From Breznakibacter xylanolyticus (lineage in GTDB: Bacteria; Bacteroidota; Bacteroidia; Bacteroidales; Marinilabiliaceae): DNA of 64,000 bases. The stretch spans positions 84,342 through 148,341 of the forward strand of contig NZ_QKZK01000011.1 in assembly GCF_003254275.1 (NCBI RefSeq). The letters are read 5' to 3'. A program made the position numbers and the translations under genes. Below, one piece after another: positions 9,078 to 17,950 of the stretch (positions within the stretch are counted from its first letter, which is position 1; each line of letters opens with the position of its first letter). A model generated the notes under the pieces. It ran no database searches. It saw only the letters and a list, made by a program, of their open reading frames with translations, and was not told where the DNA came from.

Positions 9078-9391
9078 ATGGACATCACATTTGATAAGGA
9101 GTATTTGCGAGAAATGTACCGTACAGGTAAAACAACCGACAAAAAGCACCGTTTTCAGTCTGCCATTATCCGCAAATACTATGAGTGATCGACTTAATGA
9201 TTAATCTTCCCGATACATTGGCTTTGATGAAGTACCATTCGTTGAACTACGAAAAACTTAAAGGCGACAAATCTGGTGTGTCATCCGTGAGAGTAAATGA
9301 CCAATACCGTATTGAGTTCGAAGACAAGACATTTGAAAACAAAATGATAGCTACAATATGCAACATAATCGATTTGTCAAACCATTATTAA
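9078..9391 (+). pseudogene. higB: HigB-like toxin (RelE/ParE fold), frameshifted
   Basis: HigB toxins are ribosome-dependent mRNA nucleases paired with a HigA antitoxin. The first frame (9078-9188) reads MDITFDKEYLREMYRTGKTT and on to AIIRKYYE, then stops at TGA 9186-9188. The family sequence continues without a break in another frame from IDLMINLPDTLALMKYHSLN to ICNIIDLSNHY, ending at 9391. Adding one base near 9186 (GAG TGN ATC GAC) rebuilds a full-length protein of about 104 residues, the normal size. So the gene carries a one-base deletion, or the assembly has a one-base error. The antitoxin is intact, as expected when a toxin decays first. Confidence 0.82.
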
Positions 9392-9400
9392 TGAAAAGTT

Positions 9401-9745
9401 ATGATTGCTGTTCCAGGTGTTGAGCCGAATATGATTGCAAACAACCTCGAACCGTTTGAACCCACCCATCCGGGCGAAGTGTTGAAAGACGAAATTGAAT
9501 ATCGGCGGATTTCGCAGCGTAAACTGGCCGCTGCAATGAATGTACCTTACACCTTGCTCAACGAGGTGTTAAATGGCAAACGTCCCGTTAATACCGAATT
9601 TGCCTTGCTTATTGAAGCTGTGGTGGGTTTACCTGCCGAACCCTTGCTTAAAATGCAGGCGAGTTACAACATTGTGGTAACCAAACGCAATTCTGATTTT
9701 ATGAATAAGTTAAGCAAAACTCGCAAAATGACGGCCACACTCTGA
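9401..9745 (+). CDS. higA: HigA-family antitoxin, XRE helix-turn-helix
   Basis: Antitoxin and autorepressor of the HigBA type. After a short N-terminal tail the protein has the family signature NNLEPFEPTHPGEVLKDEI, followed by the XRE helix-turn-helix (ISQRKLAAAMNVPYTLLNEV, about residues 45-65). 114 aa from ATG 9401; an internal ATG at 9431 (MIANNLEPF) is also a good start and would give 104 aa, closer to most homologues. It lies 9 bases behind the broken toxin gene. With the toxin inactive, this protein may act only as a DNA-binding repressor or as an antitoxin against related toxins elsewhere. Confidence 0.88.
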   Translation: MIAVPGVEPNMIANNLEPFEPTHPGEVLKDEIEYRRISQRKLAAAMNVPYTLLNEVLNGKRPVNTEFALLIEAVVGLPAEPLLKMQASYNIVVTKRNSDFMNKLSKTRKMTATL

Positions 9746-9790
9746 TGATTGAGGGGATAATAGTCGTGTGTGTAGCCTTGATATCTAAAA

Positions 9791-9834
9791 CCCACAGCTC
9801 CAAAACGATTCCGTTTTTGGGCTGTGGGTTTTTT
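9791..9834 (+). terminator. Rho-independent terminator after higA
   Basis: CCCACAGC (9791-9798) pairs with GCTGTGGG (9821-9828), with an inner stem CCAAAACG/CGTTTTTGG and six T after it. Confidence 0.85.
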
Positions 9835-9894
9835 ATTGATGTCATAACTCCGTTCAATACAAGTCATTGATGGGCGTGAGATGATGACCGATCC

Positions 9895-10761
9895 TTATTT
9901 CATCCATCTTTTCCCTAGCACAATGGTCGCTTGATTTCCGTTGGTGTCGGTGAGGGAGGCCTCATTGTCACATTCCCCGTTGCCATAATTGAGCACAAAG
10001 GTGTTGTTGGCGCCGTTGGTCAGGGTCACTGTGCCGCTCACCGGAAATCGGCAGATGCGTTTGTGCAACACGTTGGCAATGGCATTGTTGTAGCTCCATC
10101 CTCTTGAGTTGCTGCCCGAAGCTGTGCCGTTGATGGTGAACTCGTCGTCCCAAATGTTTAGCGGTGTGGAGGCGCCGGCGGTCATCTCGCGTGTTTTGGT
10201 GGCCGTGCGTTTAATCCAGCTTTCATCAGTAGCAGTGATGGTCAGGTCTGATGCCCAGGCGAACGTCCAGTTTTGTATGTCATTAAGGCCTGTGTTGGTG
10301 TAGGTTTGGGTGCCTTTAATGGCGTTGTCGCTCACATAAAAGTCAGCAAAGCTGATGTTCCAAACCGAGTTGGCAATAAAGAGAGGCGCGGATTTCTCCA
10401 CCACAATTTTGCCCCGAATGTTAACTGTGCGGGCATTGATCCCGCTGCCAATGGTGATGGCCGTGTTTTCACTGCCATAGTCGATGGTGATTTCACGTGG
10501 CCAAAATGACTCGCCCGTCGATATGGCTGTGACGTTGGGCAGGCTTACGGTTTTTAGTGCCGGGGCGTTGGCCGCTTCATCGTCACTGCCGGCGTGGGTC
10601 TCCACCAGGGCGTCGAGCAGGTTCGACATTTCTTCGGCCGCATCATCATCTGCCGCAATTTGTTCGTTTTGATTGATGGTTTCTTCGTCTTTGTTGCACG
10701 AGGTCATCAGCAACATGCCACTCATGGCAAGGGTTGCAAAAAGCAATTGGGTTGTTTTCAT
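9895..10761 (-). CDS. Lipoprotein of unknown function with acidic linker
   Basis: 288 aa from the ATG at 10761, starting with a lipoprotein signal (MKTTQLLFATLAMSGMLLMT, then SC with the lipidated Cys at about 22). After the Cys comes an acidic, low-complexity linker (EETINQNEQIAADDDAAEEM) that probably spaces the domain from the membrane. The rest is beta-rich and full of Thr, Asn and Gly, with pairs such as ITIGSGINARTVNIRGKIVV that suggest a beta-sandwich or beta-helix, but no family that I can name. An upstream start adds 11 unlike residues. It stands alone, facing the higBA operon. Confidence 0.78.
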   Translation of the reverse strand: MKTTQLLFATLAMSGMLLMTSCNKDEETINQNEQIAADDDAAEEMSNLLDALVETHAGSDDEAANAPALKTVSLPNVTAISTGESFWPREITIDYGSENTAITIGSGINARTVNIRGKIVVEKSAPLFIANSVWNISFADFYVSDNAIKGTQTYTNTGLNDIQNWTFAWASDLTITATDESWIKRTATKTREMTAGASTPLNIWDDEFTINGTASGSNSRGWSYNNAIANVLHKRICRFPVSGTVTLTNGANNTFVLNYGNGECDNEASLTDTNGNQATIVLGKRWMK

Positions 10762-11008
10762 ATTTCTGTGATTTAAAGCCCCCTCATCCCTCAAAGAGGG
10801 ACTTCAGAGTGTTGATTTCTTTTGGGTTGAATTCGCTCATTGTCATTTTTGTGTGAATGACGATGAGTCAATACTTGTTGATAGTATTTGGATCGTTTAG
10901 TTGTGAAGAATCATGTTTGGAGTAAAGGACTCTTGAACTCTTATTCGCCTAAACTTTAAACTCCTACACTCTTACACTTTCCCCCTTTTTGGCTCGTCCA
11001 TAATCAAC

Positions 11009-11039
11009 AAACGCCGCGAAACATTGTTTCGCGGCGTTT
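11009..11039 (-). terminator. Hairpin downstream of mpl
   Basis: AAACGCCGCGAAAC (11009-11022) pairs with GTTTCGCGGCGTTT (11026-11039) around a 3-base loop. Only a weak T-rich tail follows on the minus strand, so termination is likely but not certain. Confidence 0.65.
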
Positions 11040-11065
11040 GTAGTAGCAAATTCTTTGCCAAATTT

Positions 11066-12430
11066 TTATGGTTTCTCAAACACTTCTTTGACAAAAGCAC
11101 GGATGTCGATGCCATCAAAGTTCCCGGATGTCATGATGAGCAGGTTCTTGTTGGTCCAGTCGATGCTTCGGAGCATGTCGAACAATGGAGCCGATTGGGT
11201 GTAGGCTTTCAGCCCGGGTTGGTCAAATGCTGTTTCTGCTTCTTGAGGGGTGAAGGGCTCCAGTCGTTTGTGTTTCATCACTTCGGGGCTGAAGTACACA
11301 TAGGCGTTGTGCGCCGCCTGCATGGCATGGCGATATTGTGGTAAAAAGGCTTTGTTGAGGCTGCTAAAGGTATGCAGCTCCATGCAGGCCACCAGTTCCC
11401 GGTGGGGGTATTGCTCACGAACGGCCTGTGTGGTGGCTTTCAGTTTGCTGGGCGAGTGGGCAAAGTCGAAAAATACCGTGCTGCTTTCGCCCGTGTAGAG
11501 GGTTTGGAGGCGTCGTGCTGCGCCTTTGAAGGTGCCCATCGAGGTGAGAAAGTCGTGGTGACTCATCCCCAATGTCTCGCACATCAACATGGCTGCATGG
11601 ATGTTTTGAAGGTTGTGCGCTCCAAACACCGGGGTGCAATAGTCGCGTCCTGCCCATTGTAGGATGGTGTTGCCGTTTTCCACCCGATGGGGGATGCCGC
11701 GGTAGGCCACGGTTTGGATGCGATGTTGCTGTTTGGATGCGATGGCTTGCAAGTGCTCATCGTCTCCATAATAAATGAGCGTGCCGCCATCGGCAATGGT
11801 GTCGGCAAACATCCGGAACTGCTCCACGTACCCATCAAACGTTGGAAATACGTTGATGTGATCCCATGCCACGCCAGTGAGAATGGCCACCTGCGGTTTG
11901 TACCACAAGAATTTGGGGCGCATGTCGATGGGCGACGACAGGTATTCGTCCCCTTCGAACACAGCTACCGGTGCTTTGGCCGTGAGGCTCACCATGGTGT
12001 CGAAGCCTTCGAGCTGGGCACCCACCATAAAGTCAAAGGCCTTTTGATGATGTGCAAGGGCGTGCATCACCATCGACGTGACGGTGGTCTTACCATGACT
12101 GCCACCCACCACGGCGCGCACTTTGTCGGTGGTTTGCGTGTACAGATACTCGGGGTACGAATAGACCTTCAGCCCCATGTCTAGGGCTTTTTGCAGCTCG
12201 GGGTTGTCGCCACGGGCGTGCATGCCTAAAATAATGGCATCGAGCGAATCATCTATCTTTTCGGGATGCCAGCCCGGTTGTTGTGGCAGCAGCCCATGTT
12301 GGGCAAGCCGGCTTTTGGATGGCTCAAATATCTCATCGTCACTGCCGGTGACGTGGTATCCTTTTTTGTGGAGGGCGATGGCCAGATTGTGCATGGCACT
12401 TCCGCCAATTGCGATGAAATGGACGCGCAT
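11066..12430 (-). CDS. mpl: UDP-N-acetylmuramate:L-alanyl-gamma-D-glutamyl-meso-DAP ligase (Mpl)
   Basis: Cytoplasmic Mur-ligase family enzyme that joins recycled tripeptide to UDP-MurNAc, returning cell-wall peptides to synthesis. 454 aa from the ATG at 12430, which places the N-terminal Rossmann motif RVHFIAIGGSAMHNLAIAL right at the start. The Mur-ligase P-loop is VVGGSHGKTTVTSM (about 110-123), followed by the central-domain motif VFEGDEYLSSP and the C-terminal domain with VFFDFAHSPSKLKAT and MELHTFSSLNKAFL (the HTF motif in place of HPR). It lies 8 bases downstream of the flippase-like gene, so both are probably one operon. It pairs logically with the SpoIID and AmpG-like genes near 49-51 kb. 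Confidence 0.93.
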   Translation of the reverse strand: MRVHFIAIGGSAMHNLAIALHKKGYHVTGSDDEIFEPSKSRLAQHGLLPQQPGWHPEKIDDSLDAIILGMHARGDNPELQKALDMGLKVYSYPEYLYTQTTDKVRAVVGGSHGKTTVTSMVMHALAHHQKAFDFMVGAQLEGFDTMVSLTAKAPVAVFEGDEYLSSPIDMRPKFLWYKPQVAILTGVAWDHINVFPTFDGYVEQFRMFADTIADGGTLIYYGDDEHLQAIASKQQHRIQTVAYRGIPHRVENGNTILQWAGRDYCTPVFGAHNLQNIHAAMLMCETLGMSHHDFLTSMGTFKGAARRLQTLYTGESSTVFFDFAHSPSKLKATTQAVREQYPHRELVACMELHTFSSLNKAFLPQYRHAMQAAHNAYVYFSPEVMKHKRLEPFTPQEAETAFDQPGLKAYTQSAPLFDMLRSIDWTNKNLLIMTSGNFDGIDIRAFVKEVFEKP

Positions 12431-12438
12431 GAGGTGGG

Positions 12439-13368
12439 TTATGTGTTGGTGGTTGTTGCTTTGGGTTGTTCGGCACATGCCGCCGAGGTTTGTTTGACTA
12501 TCAGTAATTTGCCGGGAGCAAAGGTGTAGATGATGCCGGGAAGCGCCACTACTACTGATATTAGGTAAAATATAAGGCTCAAAGCCACAGCATGGTTGGC
12601 GTTGAGGTTGAGTATTTCAGCGCCTTTGAGCAGGGTTAGTTCCCGGGCTCCGATGCCGCCCAGCGTGATGGGTACCGATGCGGTGATGGCCGAGAGCAGG
12701 AACAGGAAGATAAAATCGTCGCGATGTCCCACCACCTTGGCGCCCATGGCTTCGAGAATCAGCATGGCCGACACCACCTGAAGTCCCTGAATGAGCAGTG
12801 ACCAGGCATTGACTTTCCAAAATGCCGCCGTCAATGGGCGATTGAATAGATAGAGGAACAGAAAGTAACCCACGCCAACGGTTGGGATCAGTGCCCAAAA
12901 CCATCCTTGGTAGGGTAATTCGTAGTTGATAAAATAGACCAACGCCAGCAAATAAACCAGGATAACCGACAATCCGCTGAGCCGGTCGGCCAGGATGGCT
13001 CCGATGAGTCGTTTGGTCGGGGTTTTTATGTATTTGTGGATGAGGAATACTTTGTAACCGTCGCCTCCCACGCCACCCGGTAAAAAGATGTTGTAGAAAA
13101 GGCCCATCCAGTACAACTTGATGTTGTTGGTGCTCTCAATTTTCAGGGGGAGATGCTTAAACAGGGTGTTGAGTCGCAAGGCGGCAATGAATTGTGAGGC
13201 CACGTAGGCCATGATGGCTGTCCCTATAAGCCAGTAATTGGTGCTGCGGGCAGTTGACAATAATGTTTTGGTGTCGATTTTTGTGGCCAAGTACCATATG
13301 GCCAGCGACGAGATGCCAACTTTTATAAGCGTTTTGAAGGTCTTGACCAATCGGGGGGATAACTGCAT
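12439..13368 (-). CDS. Lysylphosphatidylglycerol synthase TM-region/flippase-like membrane protein (UPF0104)
   Basis: 309 aa from the ATG at 13368, polytopic, with about eight membrane segments. Family signatures: the loop YWMGLFYNIFLPGGVGGDGYK near residues 75-95 and, toward the end, the motif SVPITLGGIGARELTLLKG. These belong to the integral-membrane family related to the flippase half of MprF and to archaeal AglD; members are thought to move or handle lipid-linked molecules. No aminoacyl-transferase domain is attached. I prefer this start because a TAnnTTTG element lies at 13395-13402, just ahead of it, which would leave longer starts untranscribed. It precedes mpl by 8 bases, hinting at an envelope role. 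Confidence 0.85.
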   Translation of the reverse strand: MQLSPRLVKTFKTLIKVGISSLAIWYLATKIDTKTLLSTARSTNYWLIGTAIMAYVASQFIAALRLNTLFKHLPLKIESTNNIKLYWMGLFYNIFLPGGVGGDGYKVFLIHKYIKTPTKRLIGAILADRLSGLSVILVYLLALVYFINYELPYQGWFWALIPTVGVGYFLFLYLFNRPLTAAFWKVNAWSLLIQGLQVVSAMLILEAMGAKVVGHRDDFIFLFLLSAITASVPITLGGIGARELTLLKGAEILNLNANHAVALSLIFYLISVVVALPGIIYTFAPGKLLIVKQTSAACAEQPKATTTNT

Positions 13369-13394
13369 AGACGATACTCTCATGAAATAGCTGT

Positions 13395-13402
13395 CAAAAA
13401 TA
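13395..13402 (-). promoter_or_regulatory. Probable -7 element (TATTTTTG) for the flippase-mpl operon
   Basis: The minus strand reads TATTTTTG here, matching TAnnTTTG, about 27 bases upstream of the ATG at 13368. No clear -33 TTTG at the usual distance. Confidence 0.4.
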
Positions 13403-13404
13403 GC

Positions 13405-13452
13405 AAAAACCGCAACGTTTTTGCTTTTATGCAATCACGCTGCGGTTTTTTT
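13405..13452. terminator. Terminator-like hairpin with T-runs on both strands
   Basis: AAAAACCGCA (13405-13414) pairs with TGCGGTTTTT (13441-13450) over a 26-base loop, and T-runs occur at both ends. It could insulate the flippase-mpl operon from transcription from either side. Confidence 0.5.
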
Positions 13453-13494
13453 CAACCAAATTCCAAATTTATGATTTTCTTTCTTTAAGATAAG

Positions 13495-13615
13495 ACGTAT
13501 GGCGATGAGACAGATGATGAAAAGATGAGAGACTTTTGGATCTTTTGTATTCGTCTCTTAAGTCTCATCTGTCTGTCTTTAGTCTATCAATCTTATTGTC
13601 TAAATTTTGGATAAA
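13495..13615. repeat. Purine/pyrimidine-skewed intergenic inverted repeat (GATGAGACAGAT type)
   Basis: GATGAGACAGATGATG near 13506 is mirrored by GTCTCATCTGTCTGTC near 13562-13577. Very similar text (CATCATCTGTCTCATAGTC, AGACAGATAG) occurs at about 45655-45760. No open frame; looks like a degenerate dispersed intergenic sequence. Confidence 0.45.
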
Positions 13616-13689
13616 GCAAATCAAATTGTGGGCTCTATGTCGATATCTATGGGTAAACAAAACATGAAAGCTCGAAATCAAGCAAGGTA

Positions 13690-13890
13690 ATTAAGCCGCC
13701 TTCGGAAAATGACGTTAAGAAAATCATATGCCTGAGCGTTAAAAAATATGCGCTGTTTGAGCTTGCGAGTTCGCAGATTTTAGAGAAGGCCTATGATTTT
13801 TAGCCATTTTACGTCAGCGGCGGCCTTTTTTGCTTACTTTTTGGGGCTGTAGCCAAAAAGTAAGAGCCCGCCCGGCTTGAGGGCACGAAA
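13690..13890. repeat. Highly structured intergenic element
   Basis: A left arm starting GCCGCC (13695) and reading AAAATGACGTTAAGAAAATC is echoed in inverse by a right arm ending GGCGGC (13824), so about 130 bases can fold on themselves. It is followed by a perfect 12-bp hairpin CTTACTTTTTGG (13832-13843)/CCAAAAAGTAAG (13852-13863) and a GCCC/GGGC stem. No coding potential. It is between hppA and the flippase gene and may be a mobile (MITE-like) or RNA-forming repeat. Confidence 0.55.
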
Positions 13891-13956
13891 TAATGGTTTG
13901 TGTAAAATATTCCTATGATTACTAATACAAATTAGATTAGAGCTAAATTGTGACTA

Positions 13957-16206
13957 TTAAAAAATGGAGTAGGCAATGGTCAAGCCAGCCATCACCACCG
14001 ACACCATGGTCATCAGTTTTATTAAAATATTGAGCGAGGGGCCGCTGGTGTCTTTAAAGGGATCACCCACAGTGTCGCCTACCACAGCGGCTTTGTGTGT
14101 GGGACTTCCTTTGCCTCCATAATTGCCTTTTTCGACATATTTTTTTGCGTTGTCCCATGCGCCACCCGAGTTATTGAGCATTACCGCCAGGGTAAAACCG
14201 GCTGTCAACCCACCGGCCAATAAGCCAATGACGCCGGCCACACCCAGCAGAATACCCACCGCTACCGGCACTATAATGGCCAATAACGACGGCAGCAACA
14301 TTTCGCGTTGCGCGCCACGGGTCGAGATGTCCACGCAGCGAGCATAGTCGGGCGTTGCAGTGCCTTCCATGATGCCTGCGATGTCGCGGAACTGTCGGCG
14401 TACTTCATCTACCATGGCTCCGGCAGCTCTGCCCACTGCTTTCATGGTCATGGCACAGAATAGGAAGGCCATCATGGCACCCAGAAACATACCCCCCAGC
14501 AGCAGTGGGTTCATCACTGAAAGATCATAATAACTCACGAAATCACGTATTGAGGCTTCTTGAATTGACGTGATGTCGGATGCCTCTAAAAAGGCACTTA
14601 GTTTTTCAGGGGTTTTGCTCAGCCATATTTTTATCTCTTCGATGTAAGCAGATAGCAGTGCCAGAGCTGTCAGAGCTGCCGAGCCAATGGCAAAGCCTTT
14701 GCCGGTGGCTGCGGTGGTGTTGCCCAGCATATCTAAGGCGTCGGTGCGTTCGCGTACTTCTTTGGGCAGGTGAGCCATTTCGGCATTTCCGCCGGCGTTG
14801 TCGGCAATGGGGCCAAAGGCGTCTGTGGCCAGCGTGATGCCCAGGGTGGCCAACATGCCTACAGCTGCGAATCCAATGCCATACACGCCCCGTGAAAAGG
14901 CTCCTGCCTCGGTTGAAAATCCGCCTGCGAATCCATAGGCGGCAATGATACCCAGAACAATGGTGATGACCGGAATCCAAGTGGAGTACATTCCCACAGC
15001 GATGCCATCGATGATGGTGGTGGCCGGTCCTTGTTGGGCTTGTTTGGCGATGCCCTTGGTGGGGCCGTATTCATCCGATGTAAAATATTCGGTGGCTTGT
15101 CCGATGATTACCCCGGCAACCAAACCGGCTACCACCGATCCAAACACACCCCAACTAATCCATTCAAGCCAGGCGAGTGCCCCAACGCCAGCCAAAATGA
15201 ACACCGAGCTGCCACCTGTGCCCAGTAGTAAAGCGTTAAGCAGATTTTTCTGTGTGGCCGATTCTTTGGTGCGAACCATAAAGATGCCAAGGATGGAGAG
15301 CAGGATGCCGATGGCCGCTACAATCATAGGAGCCAACACGGCTTGCATTTGTGCTTGATCGGAAATCAAAGGCAGGGTGGCTCCCAATGCTGCTGTTGCC
15401 AAAATGGATCCGCAATACGATTCGTACAGGTCGGCACCCATGCCGGCCACGTCACCCACGTTATCGCCCACGTTGTCGGCAATGGTGGCCGGGTTGCGAG
15501 GGTCATCTTCTGGGATGCCTGCCTCTACTTTACCCACCAGGTCAGCGCCCACATCGGCCGCTTTGGTGTAAATGCCACCCCCCACGCGGGCAAAGAGTGC
15601 CTGTGTGGAGGCGCCCATCCCGAAAGTGAGCATGGTAGTGGTGATTTCAATGAGTTTTTGATGGTCGGTGGTGCCCTCGTGCACAAAGGTCAGCCCCATG
15701 AAATGCATGCCACTGGCCATGTGTTCGGGTGTGAAAATAACTTTGGTCAGGAACAGAAACCAGGCGGCAATGTCGAGCAAGCCAAAACCCACGACCACGA
15801 GCCCCATGACAGCCCCGCTGCGGAAGGCCACCTGAAGGCCTTTGTTGAGCGAGATCGAAGCGCCTTGTGCCGTCCGTGCCGAAGCATTGGTGGCCGTCTT
15901 CATTCCAAGATAGCCGCATAGTCCCGAGAAAAAGCCCCCCGTGAGGAATGCGATGGGGACAAACGGGTTTTGTACCCCCATGTACGCCAGTACGGCCAAG
16001 ATGATGACCAGGATGAGGAACACTTTCCCCACCACGGTGTATTGTCGCCTCAAGTAGGCCATGGCGCCCTCGCGAACGTATTGGGCAATTTCTTGCATGC
16101 GTGGCGTCCCTTCCGACGACTTCATCATGGTTTTGTAAAAGTACCAGGCAAAAATCAGCGCCACCAACGACGCTGCAGGTACCAGCCAGAAAATTGAGCT
16201 AATCAT
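13957..16206 (-). CDS. hppA: K+-dependent membrane-bound ion-translocating pyrophosphatase
   Basis: Integral membrane enzyme that hydrolyses pyrophosphate and pumps H+ and/or Na+. 749 aa with about 16 membrane segments. The pyrophosphate/Mg-binding loops are intact: [20 protein letters not shown] and [20 protein letters not shown], plus [20 protein letters not shown] and the C-terminal [20 protein letters not shown]. In [11 protein letters not shown] the residue after NTT is Ala, as in K+-dependent members (K+-independent ones have Lys there). Bacteroidetes relatives include Na+/H+ co-pumps, so the transported ion is open. Start ATG at 16206. Single-gene unit with a long leader region. Confidence 0.95.
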   Translation of the reverse strand: MISSIFWLVPAASLVALIFAWYFYKTMMKSSEGTPRMQEIAQYVREGAMAYLRRQYTVVGKVFLILVIILAVLAYMGVQNPFVPIAFLTGGFFSGLCGYLGMKTATNASARTAQGASISLNKGLQVAFRSGAVMGLVVVGFGLLDIAAWFLFLTKVIFTPEHMASGMHFMGLTFVHEGTTDHQKLIEITTTMLTFGMGASTQALFARVGGGIYTKAADVGADLVGKVEAGIPEDDPRNPATIADNVGDNVGDVAGMGADLYESYCGSILATAALGATLPLISDQAQMQAVLAPMIVAAIGILLSILGIFMVRTKESATQKNLLNALLLGTGGSSVFILAGVGALAWLEWISWGVFGSVVAGLVAGVIIGQATEYFTSDEYGPTKGIAKQAQQGPATTIIDGIAVGMYSTWIPVITIVLGIIAAYGFAGGFSTEAGAFSRGVYGIGFAAVGMLATLGITLATDAFGPIADNAGGNAEMAHLPKEVRERTDALDMLGNTTAATGKGFAIGSAALTALALLSAYIEEIKIWLSKTPEKLSAFLEASDITSIQEASIRDFVSYYDLSVMNPLLLGGMFLGAMMAFLFCAMTMKAVGRAAGAMVDEVRRQFRDIAGIMEGTATPDYARCVDISTRGAQREMLLPSLLAIIVPVAVGILLGVAGVIGLLAGGLTAGFTLAVMLNNSGGAWDNAKKYVEKGNYGGKGSPTHKAAVVGDTVGDPFKDTSGPSLNILIKLMTMVSVVMAGLTIAYSIF

Positions 16207-16693
16207 ACTTTTTTAAGATTTAGGTTTATAAAAGATCATCTGATTTATTAGAATTGAGTGCTGTATTTGTTTGTTTTACAGCGCTTTTGTCTCTTGTCAT
16301 TTGTTCGATTGCAAGAGATTAATGGATGTGAAGGCGATGTCGCGGCATCTGATACTGTGCCTGTGAATGCAGCGTATACTGTTTGTCAACAGCCACTCAT
16401 GTAAATAAATGAGCATAGAAGCAGGAATGTGATCATGCATGACAAGGGTAGTTGTCTTGTTAAACGTAATGAGTAAGACCCTGGGCGTTCCTGCACTGCT
16501 CTCCTTGTCTTGTATTGCCCTCGGGTTTTCGAAGATAGTGATTTGAGGGGAATAAACAAATGGATTGTTTACAAAAATTAATGATTTGCGGAAGTGTTAG
16601 CCCGATAACGAGTATTTCGATGTTATGATTGTTGTGGGAATGAAAAAAACGAAAAAATTTTACGATGAAATGCATTGGGGAATAATTAATATA
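16207..16693. other. Intergenic region between divergent hppA and TM2 genes
   Basis: Nearly 490 bases without a gene. Near hppA there are two inverted repeats: AGTGCTGTA (16257)/TACAGCGCT (16278) and TCTCTTG (16290-16296)/CAAGAGA (16312-16318); both would lie in or near the hppA leader. The right part is A+T-rich. Confidence 0.45.
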
Positions 16694-16701
16694 TATATTT
16701 G
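16694..16701 (+). promoter_or_regulatory. Probable -7 element (TATATTTG) of the TM2 gene
   Basis: TATATTTG fits TAnnTTTG and lies 28 bases before the ATG at 16730. A TTG at 16675-16677 could be a poor -33 element (16-base spacing). Confidence 0.45.
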
Positions 16702-16729
16702 TATGGTCAAACCTTTAACTTAAATTGGA

Positions 16730-17140
16730 ATGAAAAAGTTTGTTTTGTTTTTTGCCCTTGTGTTGGGCTTGTCAACATTTGCAGTTGATGCCAGTGCGTC
16801 ATTTAAAATTGACGACAATCAGGTAGAATCGTTGTTTGCTGCCGCAGATGAGGTAAGTACAAGCATGATGTTTGATGCTTTGGACATGTCAGCCAATGCT
16901 TCCACTGCTACTATTTCAGCAGGAAAAGATCCTTTGGTTGCTATCTTGCTTGACTTCTTTTTGGGTGGTTTAGGAATTCACCGTTTCTACTTAGGTACTA
17001 AGACGATGACCGGTATCGGTTACATCTTGACTTGTGGAGGTATTTTCGGTCTGGTGCCTTTGATTGACTTGATTGTATTGGCTGTCAATTATGATGACAT
17101 TAGTCAGTTTGTAGATAACCCCAAGTTTTTCATGTGGTAA
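16730..17140 (+). CDS. TM2 domain-containing protein with signal peptide
   Basis: 136 aa: signal peptide (MKKFVLFFALVLGLSTFAVD, cleavage near ASA), a Ser/Ala-rich spacer (about 25-65), then a TM2 domain (about 66-125). The domain is two membrane helices joined by a short loop, with the hallmark LGGLGIHRFYLGTKTMTGIG and a closing IDLIVLAVN. TM2 proteins are small integral membrane proteins whose molecular role is unclear. A terminator at 17172-17203 separates it from the next genes, but the two downstream TPR proteins carry related glycine-rich PGSG..Y.G hairpins, so a common theme is likely. Confidence 0.85.
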   Translation: MKKFVLFFALVLGLSTFAVDASASFKIDDNQVESLFAAADEVSTSMMFDALDMSANASTATISAGKDPLVAILLDFFLGGLGIHRFYLGTKTMTGIGYILTCGGIFGLVPLIDLIVLAVNYDDISQFVDNPKFFMW

Positions 17141-17171
17141 TTTGCAGTTTTGTTGACGCAAAATTTATTAA

Positions 17172-17203
17172 AAAAGCAGGTTGTTTATTGCAGCCTGCTT
17201 TTG
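17172..17203 (+). terminator. Rho-independent terminator after the TM2 gene
   Basis: AAAAGCAGGTTG pairs with CAGCCTGCTTTT (one G-U pair) around TTTATTG, with a T-rich tail (TTTTGTCTTTG). Confidence 0.75.
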
Positions 17204-17239
17204 TCTTTGTTTGTAGTAAATGATTGACATTTGATTGTT

Positions 17240-17950
17240 ATGAAACATTATTGCTGCGTGTTAATTTTATCGATGTTGATTGCTTCCATGGGGGTGAGCT
17301 CTGCGCAGTTGTTAAATTCTGCTGTATCTGCCGATGTAACACACCAAATTTTGCAAAAAGGTAAGGTGATGACTGTTAAATCGCAAACGCTCTATGATGG
17401 TAAAAGTGATAAAATTGTATGCCATTATTTTAATCCGAAGGAATTTTATAAAACGGTTAATAATAAGGGTGAAATGCGAATATATTTTCCGAAAGATAAT
17501 ACGGTCTCGTATACGCAGAATAACCATTATTCAAGTAATAATGAGTTGATGTACTATTTTGTGAATAATAAAGTTGATGATCTGGGTCTAAAAAGTGAAG
17601 GATTTAAAGTGAAAAGTACAAATTATAAAGACGATCATTTGGTTGTTACATGGGAAGCTCCGGTTCATCTGATGCCAGTAAAAGAAGTGGATGTTGTTTT
17701 TGAAAATTATCTTCCTATCTATTCTGAATATAGGGGAGTGGATGGTAAAGTTTTGAAAAAAATATATTACTACCAGTATTTTTCGTGCCCGGAGTTTAAT
17801 TTTCCTCAAAAAATCACCGAAGTATCTTTTGATGCAAGTCCTGATTCTATTTTGAAGCGAACAACTTATTCAAATATCAAGATCGGTAATCAGGTTGATC
17901 GTACTTTGTTTAATTTTGAAATCCCTGCAAATGCTAAGAAGGTCGATTAA
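17240..17950 (+). CDS. LolA-like periplasmic protein
   Basis: 236 aa from the ATG at 17240, with a signal peptide (MKHYCCVLILSMLIASMGVS, cleavage after SSA). The mature part is an alternating beta pattern (YDGKSDKIVCHYFNPKEFYK, GEMRIYFPKDNTVSY, LNYLPIYSEYRG-like strands, TTYSNIKIGNQVDRTLFNFEI) consistent with the half-barrel fold of LolA and LolA-like lipoprotein carriers, ending in the typical phrase FNFEIPANAKKVD. The match is by fold pattern, so family membership is probable, not proved. It overlaps the following YidD-like gene by 20 bases. The gene is strongly A+T-rich compared with flanking housekeeping genes. Confidence 0.65.
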   Translation: MKHYCCVLILSMLIASMGVSSAQLLNSAVSADVTHQILQKGKVMTVKSQTLYDGKSDKIVCHYFNPKEFYKTVNNKGEMRIYFPKDNTVSYTQNNHYSSNNELMYYFVNNKVDDLGLKSEGFKVKSTNYKDDHLVVTWEAPVHLMPVKEVDVVFENYLPIYSEYRGVDGKVLKKIYYYQYFSCPEFNFPQKITEVSFDASPDSILKRTTYSNIKIGNQVDRTLFNFEIPANAKKVD

